12,678 nt of DNA from Saccoglossus kowalevskii (Eukaryota; Hemichordata; Enteropneusta; Harrimaniidae). The stretch is taken from contig NW_003113476.1 of NCBI RefSeq assembly GCF_000003605.2, positions 1 to 12,678 on the forward strand, given 5' to 3'. Of the stretch, positions 1 through 8,400 are shown one piece after another. Below the pieces are notes generated by a model. The model was given only the letters and a program-made list of their open reading frames with translations, was not told the origin of the DNA and made no database searches. Position 1 is the stretch's first letter, and the number at the start of each line of letters is the position of its first letter. The position numbers and the translations under genes were made by a program.

Positions 1-785
1 ACCCATGGCTGAATGGTATAGATAGTGGTCACACCTGTCCCACCCATGGCTGAATGGTATAGGATAGTGGTCACACCTGTCACATCCATGGCTGAATGGT
101 ATAGGTTAGTGGTCACACCCTGTCACACCCATGGCTGAATGGTATAGGTTAGTGGTCACACCCTGTCACACCCATGGCTGAATGGTATAGGTTAGTGGTC
201 ACACCCTGTCATGCCCATGGTGAATGATATAGGTTAGTGGTCACACCCTGTCACACCCATGGCTGAATGGTATAGGTTAGTGGTCACACTGTCATGCCCA
301 TGGCTGAATGGTATAGGTTAGTGTTCATACCCTGTCACACCCATGGCTGAATGGTATAGGTTAGTGGTCACACCCTGTCACACCCAGTCACACCCATGGC
401 TGAATGGTATAGGTTAGTGTTTACACCCTGTCATGCCCATGGCTGAATGGTATAGGTTAGTGTTCACACCATGTCATGCCCATGGCTGAATGGTATAGGT
501 TAGTGGTCACAACCTGTCATGCCCATGGCTGAATGGTATAGGTTAGTGGTCACACCCTGTCATGCCCATGGCTGAATGGTATAGGTTAGTGGTCACACCC
601 TGTCATGTCCATGGCTGAATAGTATAGGTTAGTGGTCACACCCTGTCATGTCCATGGCTGAATAGTATAGGTTAGTGGTCACACCCTGTCACACCCATGG
701 CTGAATAGTATAGGTTAGTGGTCACACCCTGTCACACCCATGGCTGAATGGTATAGGTTAGTGGTCACACCCTGTCGTGTCCATG
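1..785. repeat. 43-bp minisatellite array, about 18 units
   Basis: Eighteen head-to-tail copies of a unit starting CCCATGGCTGAATGG, plus a broken nineteenth that stops after CCATG. The ATGGCTG anchor recurs at 5, 46, 88, 131, 174, 217, 259, 300, 343, 396, 439, 482, 525, 568, 611, 654, 697 and 740. Most steps are exactly 43 bp. The first two steps are 41 and 42 bp, two more (217 to 259 and 259 to 300) are 42 and 41 bp, and one step is 53 bp because of a 10-bp duplication near 381-390. The array is cut by the left edge of the window, so its true length is unknown. The unit is not a multiple of three and carries TAG triplets, so it is not coding. It most likely sits in the intron upstream of the first visible GOGAT exon. 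Confidence 0.97.
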
Positions 786-1577
786 TAAATATAATATTGT
801 TAGTCTTGTCTTTTTCTTCAACTATGCATATTTTTTAAATTAATTTTATGTTTATTCAGTAGGTAGTGACTAAAAAGTAGCTTTCAATTTACCCCTAAGC
901 AAGTCTTGGTGAATAGAAATTCATTCACCTTTTATGTACAATGTGTACAATATTTGCGTACCTGACATTTTGCCAAGTGCCCCCTTTGTGTGTTATTATA
1001 AAAATATTATTATTAAAAAAAGTTATTCAATTCCGGTTGTATTTTCTATTCAAAATGAGTAGTGACTGGAAAAAGCTAAATATTTTGGGAAGCAAACAGG
1101 AATTTTTATAACATATATTTATCAGTAGTCTGTTTTTCTATGATATATATATATTTGTATCTCTAATTTATGTTGATAATACATTATTCACATTAATATC
1201 ATTATACTAGTGACTGGAATTATAATGACAGTGCCTTAGGGTGAACTTTGTTTTAATATGGGATTCAATACATTAGAGACTCCAAGGCTGCTAATATGGA
1301 ATATATAATATAAAAATTTGCATTTTCAACGTCAGACATCCGGGCATTTTCGCCTGGTAACCATCGCAGTGAAAACAAAGGCCAAAAACTCTCAGAAAAC
1401 TGTGCTTTGTGATAGTTGTTGAGACTCCCCAGAACAGAGTAACAAGATTACACCTACATGTACATGTGCAACAATTTGGTTGCTTAGGATTACCTCAAAA
1501 TTGAATTTGTGCTGTTTTCTTGACTTTAGCTGTTTTAGCTATTGACATATTGACAAGTTGTAGTATTTATTACAGCA
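786..1577. other. AT-rich non-coding DNA, nothing recognised
   Basis: No ORF, no GOGAT-like exon and no clear repeat family was seen here. It holds only small low-complexity pieces: a 12-bp AT run at 1143-1154 and the palindrome ACATGTACATGT at 1456-1467. It is probably part of the intron preceding the exon at 2394. Confidence 0.6.
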
Positions 1578-2345
1578 TTTTTAGTCCTCGTTCGGACGAA
1601 GTTTGAAAACGGGGACTTATAATTCGGCCTCTTTACGTCCGTGCATCCCTCCGGAGTCGTATCTCAGAATCCCTTGGGCCGATTCCGTTCATTCTTTGCA
1701 TGTGCCTAGTACTTTATGTGGGACATATACACATGCAGTGGTTTAGCGATTCGATTCAAAATGGCCAACTGGCAGCCATCTTGTTTTTTGAAAATGTTCT
1801 ATTTTGGACATGCTGTGTCAGTTTTCATTAAAACTTGGTACATAGATTATACATGTTAGGATACATGTCCATGACAATTTATTTCACAATTGGATCAAAG
1901 ATGGCTGACTGGCAGCCATCTTGTTTTTTGAAAATGTTGTATTTTGGACATGCTTTGTCAGTTTTCATTAAAACTTGGTACATAGATTATACTTGTTAGG
2001 ATACATGTCCATGACAATTTATTTCACAATTGGATCAAAGATGGCTGACTGGCAGCCATCTTGTTTTTTGAAAATGTCGTATTTTGGACATGCTTTGTCA
2101 GTTTTCATTCAAATTTAGTACATAGATCATACATGTTAGGATACATAGGCCGTCCGTGAGTTCCTGAGTCTGTTCAGTCGTCTGTGCGTCAGTCTGTCCA
2201 AAGTCATATTTCAAAATTCTGTGGATCGATTTCGTTCATTCTTTGCATGTGATGCTCGCTACAAACCCCTCCGCTTTAATATGATGAGCACAAAGGGAAC
2301 TTTCAAAAATTTTACGGGGACTGTGCCATTTTCAATGACTTGTTT
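1578..2345. repeat. Interspersed repeat with two heads and a tandem core
   Basis: The segment opens near 1580 with AGTCCTCG and returns to CGGGGACT near 1610, imperfect inverted arms around the palindrome-like TTCGGACGAA. A head-like stretch at about 1622-1712 (a CCGTGC/GTCG-rich part, then CGTTCATTCTTTGCATGTG) is followed by three 140-bp core units. A second, diverged head follows at about 2147-2251 and ends in the same CGTTCATTCTTTGCATGTG string. A further ACGGGGACTGTG string lies near 2315. This head, tandem core, head layout suggests a non-autonomous mobile element. No transposase-like ORF is visible. The short ORF at 2221-2406 runs through the second head and looks accidental. The element ends about 50 bp before the first visible exon. 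Confidence 0.7.
1761..2146. repeat. 140-bp tandem repeat, 2.75 units
   Basis: The units start at 1761, 1901 and 2041. The third stops after 106 bp, where the second head begins. Units 1 and 2 differ at only about five of 140 positions; unit 3 differs from unit 2 at about six of 106. Each unit contains ATGGCTGACTGGCAGCCATC (slightly altered in unit 1) followed by TTGTTTTTTGAAAATG. The low divergence means the amplification is recent compared with the relics in introns A and C. Confidence 0.95.
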
Positions 2346-2393
2346 AAAATTACCTGATGAGTTTACTGTAGTTTATTTTACTTTGATTGCTAG

Positions 2394-2489
2394 GTGTTCT
2401 CATTGAGAAAGCAGTCCACTCATCGGATCCAACATGAAGGCTATAGATTCTACATATGTAACCTGTCAGCAGATACTATAGTATATAAG
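2394..2489 (+). CDS. GOGAT: GOGAT exon a (32 codons)
   Basis: First exon of the gene visible here, fragment residues 1-32, beginning [10 protein letters not shown] and ending SADTIVYK. The acceptor is TTGATTGCTAG ending at 2393; the donor is GTATGT at 2490. Both ends are phase 0. The order Phe-x-Leu-Arg-Lys, then Phe-Tyr-Ile-Cys, then Val-Tyr-Lys is the familiar GOGAT run just before the loop that leads to Arg-Phe-Ser-Thr-Asn. The exon was too short and lacked an ATG, so it was found by its family pattern and by its fit to the next exon (VYK joined to GQLTT). Confidence 0.9.
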
Positions 2490-5400
2490 GTATGTAAACT
2501 AATTGTCAACTCTGTATGAATGTCTATTTATAAATTGGCACACCCTATAGACATGTATATAGGGTTGTATTGAATCTAAACACTGAATTAGACAAAAATT
2601 AAAAATACCTTGACATGTCAGATAAAATTGTTGTCTGCTTCAGGTATAATACATTTGAAGAGGGTCGGGTCTGCATTGGGTATTTTCGTGAGCTGTAATC
2701 AATTGTTTTTATTTTCGTAATAATGTATTTTAAATACGTAAATTCATAGACCTGGGCAAGGTGTAAAATGTAATCAGCTATTTTATTCGTTTGTAATTTG
2801 TACAAAGATCTTATTTTTTGTAAGCATATAAAGCATTTCCCATGTTAAATTTCGTAATTTGTAATTTAGATTCTTAAACAACAATTATCAAATGTATTAT
2901 AAAAAGTGAAAATGTATTTAGGAACTTGCTTTATCTGTAAAGAGTAAAAACAAATTTTATACTTTCATTTTCCTGTAAAAACATAGAACGCTTTTTTTAT
3001 TTCCCGCAACCTGTACCAGGCATCTTCCCCTTGCCCCTTCTTTTTGAAGATTTTCTATTTATTAGCCATGTGCTCACCTCTGACCTCTGACATTGTAGTG
3101 AGATTATCAAATTAGTTCTTTCAGGTCACCTTCGACCATAGAACCTTTATTGCCACTTATTTTTCCATTATTTTCATTGGTGGGGTGGGAAAAATAGAAC
3201 CCAATGAAAATACTGTTAAATATTTTTTTTAGCTGGAACTAGTTTTCAATTGTTGGATTTTTTGTGCGAAGTTTATTAGACATGCCTGGACATAGATACA
3301 TTCAAACTCCACACATACATCGTACATAATATTATACATATGCACATCAATTTTTTCCACAATCTGATTCAAGATGGCCGGATGGCAACCATTTTTATGC
3401 TGAAAAATCATCAAAATCGAGAATTTATGGATGGGACCTTGATGCATGTCGTTTTATTTTTCAAATCTGATTCAAAATGGCTGAGTGCATTAGTTCTAGA
3501 GCCAAATTTCTGACACACTTTGACTGATTATGTTCAAATTTGATATATTCATTTTACATCATGTTATAGATATACAGATGTATTCAAAATGGCTGACTAG
3601 TGGCCATTTTGTTTTAATTAATGCTAATCCAGAAAAATATCTCCCAATATGGACAAGTAATTTCAATGTTAAAAAATGTTTATGTTCCAACTATATTACT
3701 ATAAACAAAACTATGTATCTCAAGTTTGATAACTGACAGAGACTGTGTCATGCATGGCTTGTTTTAAACTTTTATTTTTAAAATGAAGTGAGTGTGTATT
3801 CAAGACATGTTAGAACAGAGAAAGCATTGAAATGCATCAGTGCTTTATTTCAACATTGTATATTGAAATCTGAATGTATCTATAATTGTATTACTGTACT
3901 GCTGTCCCTAAGGATTTAATATTGTCTGTTCAATTCCACACATTGTATATTGAGTGCGTGTTACTGACTATTAAAAACTCAAATGTTTCATCCCCGTCAA
4001 CTTATGCACCCAATGTCACAGCATGGCATATTTCCTAATGGTTGGTAGAAGACAAGGAAGGCAACTGAAAATTGATCTGAATATTAATATTCAGTACATC
4101 CTACACTTTGAGCTTAACTTTAATACCATCTTAAATCTAATCTGATGACAAATGTAAATTGCTGTTTGATGATAATTTGATTTGGTTGAAAGGAAGTAAT
4201 AAAATAAATAATTGAAACTAGTGTGTACATACTCTCAATTATTCTGTGTCAGTGCCTTGCTATTACTGCAACATATTGAGTACATAATTACAATATCTCA
4301 TTAAAGCAGGTATATCATGCATAAATTTGTTCTACTATTGTGAGTTTCTAATGCTGAGGGAAAATACATGTATATTTATTCCCATTTCTAATGTGCCAAG
4401 AAAATTTAAGTATGCTACATATCTCACCACGTATAAAAATTAAATATTATTTCAGACTTTATATTAGGTGAGGGACCCTCTCTCCTCATCCCCACCAATT
4501 AATTAGTATTCAAACCATGCTTCTATTGTCAATGGATTTTAGAGGCTGTATAAAATCCATCTTTTTAACCAGTTTATTGAAAGCAAAAACAATATTTGAG
4601 AATCACCATGGATACGAATGATGTCATACATTGAGTTTATAATGGAGTGTTAATAGTTTCAAAGAGATTGAATTGCAAAGAAGGTAATTAAGTATAAATC
4701 TTACTGCTTTGACAAATATTAGTGATTTGTTCTTGTCTTGTGTCTCAATAGATGATGTGGTACATCAGACTGAGGCGTGATGCCAGATGTATTCATTTAT
4801 GTTTTAGCACAAATGATAATCAATGAAAACACAGATATGCAAATTAAATGTATTATTGTATTTCAACCCTGAAAAAGATCTTTTTTTTTTAAATCAGATG
4901 TAATCCATTGTAACAAGATCATGGTCACCTGCATGTATTTGTATAGATGGGTATCAATGTGTTTCGTTTCCTAGCAACTAAAAAGAAAGCTATACTGCTC
5001 AGTTTTAATCTTCACAGATGTTTTATTTTGTTGGCTCAGCTGAGATGAAACTGAGATATCAACAATGCTAGAAATGTCTAGTATTGTGTTAATTATAAAT
5101 ATAAAAAAAAAATTAATTATACGATCAATATGTTTCTGAACATACAATATCCATACATTATGGTGTCCATATGTTAAATCATGGGGAGTAATTTTCTAGG
5201 ATGAACCAATAAATAAAATGCCACATCAACAGCAGAATAACCTACTTGTATATTTACTAGGTATTGAGTAGGTGGAGTATAGTTATTTTCTCTTAGGTTG
5301 ACGTCAGCAGACACAAGTGATTACTGCCATGTTACATGTAGGTATCACTCAGAACCTCAGACTAGGATTAATGGTACTCTGGCAGTAATATATTGTGAGA

Positions 5401-8400
5401 AAATATTGTGGGATTATATATTTATCACATGCAAATTTCCAGAGGTTGAACTACAGAGGTTGAAAGTGGGAATATTTTTCTTTTGCTGAAATAACACTGA
5501 ATACAAATTTATCATTGCACATGCCTCATATGCTAATTTTGTTGACACTGTAGTGATCTTTCTCGCATGAACCCATTGCGTGCACTGAGTGGCTTTTCTG
5601 CTACTTTGTGATGTTTGCTTCAGTCTGTAAAGATTTGAGCGACTGAATAATAACTTGCCAAAAAGAATCATTTTCCTAATTATCAGACCATATATTAACC
5701 CAAAAACTTCAGATAACCTTTAGACAGCATGTACAAAGAAAAAAAGACTCCTTTATATGACGTCAAACTATGTGATGTGTTTTTGATCTGTCCTTTATTA
5801 CGTCACATGAACATTATGCATGTGATATATAGTGATACAGAATTACAACAGCAGTGCAGTTTTAAAAAAACAATTTCTTGATTGACATTTTGAGTCTCTC
5901 TAAAAATAGTATGCTATCATAAATTGATCTGCCTCGAAGGCCATGTTGTTGGCATATCGGCAGTTTTATATTCATTAGAATATGCATGGTTTAATATTAA
6001 TAGTAGTTGGCATTGTAATATCACAATGGTTTTCAATATATTAATAAATTTCAAATTTCAAGTACTACATTTTCAACCATGCTTCCAGGCAGTCCATTTG
6101 TTTGCAGATGAATCAGAAAATGATTTTTTGATTTGAATTATCAACAAACCACTATCTTTTGCTTTACAGCATCTTAAAGGGTGGTAGTTGTCGCACAACA
6201 CCTGAATTTCATATAAATGAACAATGTATTTTACACTGTTTGTGTACAACGCTACACCAAACAGGGTGTGGTACGATGATCACATGGGAGATTTTGGATA
6301 TGTATAATCTAATATAATCAACAATGTGCTAAATAATTTTCTTCTCTTACATTTATATCTTCGAATATCACAAATTTGACAAGAGAGCTAGTTATTTGCA
6401 ATAATTTTATTAATTTGTATAGTATTGTGTGTGTGTGTGTGTTAGGATTCTTTTAATGAAGTAATCTTTTGATAAAATGCAGACCTTGTTGATTTATTAT
6501 GTAAATAAACACCTTTAACACAGTATTCTCGTTTACTTACAGGGGCAGTTAACAACTCATCAGTTATGGCTGTATTTCAAAGATCTCCAAGATGCAGATT
6601 ATGAAACACACATAGCATTGGTTCATAGTAGGTTCTCTACCAACACATTTCCTAGCTGGGAACGAGCACATCCAAATAGGTAAGTAACCATGACAATTAA
6701 TGTAATCTTATAAAATGGTTGAATTTTGCTGTGAAAGGATTGAATCTGGTTAACAAGGGTTGAATCTGGGAAAAGTTGAATTTAGTTATGAAAGGGTTGA
6801 ATGTGCTTGTGAATGGTAGGATTTTGGTTGTGAAAGGGTTGAATTGGCTATGATAGGGTGGAATCTGGCTATGATAGGGATGAATCTGGTTGTGTGAGGG
6901 TTACACTTGACTGAATGGGTTAAAGCTGGGTACAAAATGTTAAATCTGATTGAAATAGTTGTATGTTGGTTAATAACATAGATAATATACTTTTGATAAT
7001 GTATCCTGTAGATATTTGGCTCACAATGGTGAAATTAACACATTACGTGGTAATGTGAACTTGATGAAAGCCAGAGAGGGTGTTATGAAAAGTAAGAAAT
7101 TTGGCGATGAACTCAAGAAATTATACCCAGTTGTAGAAGATGGGTTATCTGATTCTGGATGTGTGGATACTGTGCTCGAGTTCCTTATAATGGCGGGTGG
7201 TAGATCCCTGCCTGAGGTTTGTACTGATTATTATTAAAATTTCAGGTCTGTAAATATTTTAACCTTGATGTAGACAAGTCCAAAAATTGGGACTAATAAT
7301 TTAGGTTACAGTCATAGTTTAATAACATCATTTCTTAGATGTGTATTTTTTTCAAACTTGGTACAAAAACAATGCATGATGGTTATATGCATTTTGTCTT
7401 TGTGTTGAACAAATATGGCTAGTAATTGAACATTTTTAGTCTACAATAGGCATAAATCCTAATATTTGAACATGTTTGTGACTGGTTCTCTGAGATAAAT
7501 GGGGCATTGTAATCAAATTTGGCATATGAAAACATATTGGGTTGTAGGTGCATATTGTTTGTTCAAAACCAGATTCAAGATATCTGCATGATTGGTGGCC
7601 ATTTTTTTAGTCCCTGTCAGACTATTAATTCTTATTTCATTTTTCCGTCTGTGACGTCTCTAACATTTTCTCAGAAATTCTGTAGCAGATATCGATGAAA
7701 CTTGGCAGGTTGATGAACACGTCTCTTCCGAATATGCACGTAATCTTTCCAGATTTGAAAATCCTAAGTGGGTCTTTTTCATGATTTTCATCCAAAACTA
7801 CCTCTCCCAACACCACTGAGAGAATAATTAGCTTAGATTGTCAGGGCCACATTTTGATGGGAATTATAGTGGTGATAATGAAACAAACCCAGGTTCTGGT
7901 AATATACAAAGACCTGAATTAACAAAGAAGTCAAATTGTTATTAAAGGTACATCAAGGTTTACTCAGATTTATGAATGCAGATTCTTGAGCATGTATGAG
8001 GCTTAGTTTGGTTGCACTTGTGTACTCTGGGATTTTGGACCTGGGTTAATGAAAGTTTTCAGTTATCAGATTAAGAGAAATCACTTTATAATGAGTTGTA
8101 CCCACATAGAGTACATATTAATTCAATTGTTTACAGATGTTCCATGTATTATTTTAACATGAGTATTTTATAATTAAATAACTGTGACATTTATGACTTG
8201 TTCGCTGTATTTCCAACTAAGGTTGAACTTTTAAGTTTAATCTCAGTGACTTCATATTAATGGAAAATATAAATGGCACTTGAAATATTGGCTTGTATAT
8301 ATTGATTTTGGTAAACCTGTTCACACAAAATAGAATGAAGATACATGTATATTTATATATCAAAGAGGAACTGTCAGCTGAGAAAATCCCATTATAAACA

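Larger units (their letters stand above)
2490..6542 (+). other. Intron A (4053 bp, phase 0)
   Basis: It is bounded by GTATGT and TTTACTTACAG. It is AT-rich and holds no second gene that I can support; the short ORFs in it, on either strand, have no recognisable domains. It contains a 12-bp inverted repeat (3169-3212), relics of the 140-bp repeat family (about 3350-3612), an 18-bp perfect palindrome (4077-4094), a 10-bp inverted repeat (5320-5389), two TGACGTCA octamers (5299, 5758) and a GT microsatellite (6427-6442). Between about 3620 and 5290 I see nothing beyond the palindrome and simple AT-rich sequence. Confidence 0.9.

Noticed and set aside
1-785. Regular array that could suggest CRISPR
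   Set aside because: The entire 43-bp period is conserved, with no unique spacers, and the setting is an animal intron. It is a minisatellite.
786-2393. Search for an earlier GOGAT exon
   Set aside because: None of the sequence expected just upstream in this family was seen, and no exon with a fitting phase-0 donor was found. Earlier exons must lie beyond the left edge.
2221-2406. Plus-strand ORF of 61 codons before exon a
   Set aside because: It runs through the second head of the interspersed repeat, reaches exon a in a different frame from the GOGAT reading, and stops there.
4750-4800. Possible C/D-box snoRNA in intron A (GATGATG then CTGA)
   Set aside because: The C box is imperfect, no clear terminal stem or D box at a suitable distance was found.
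5414-5671. Minus-strand ORF of 85 codons
   Set aside because: No recognisable domain, no splice context, and composition like the intron around it. It is a chance open frame.
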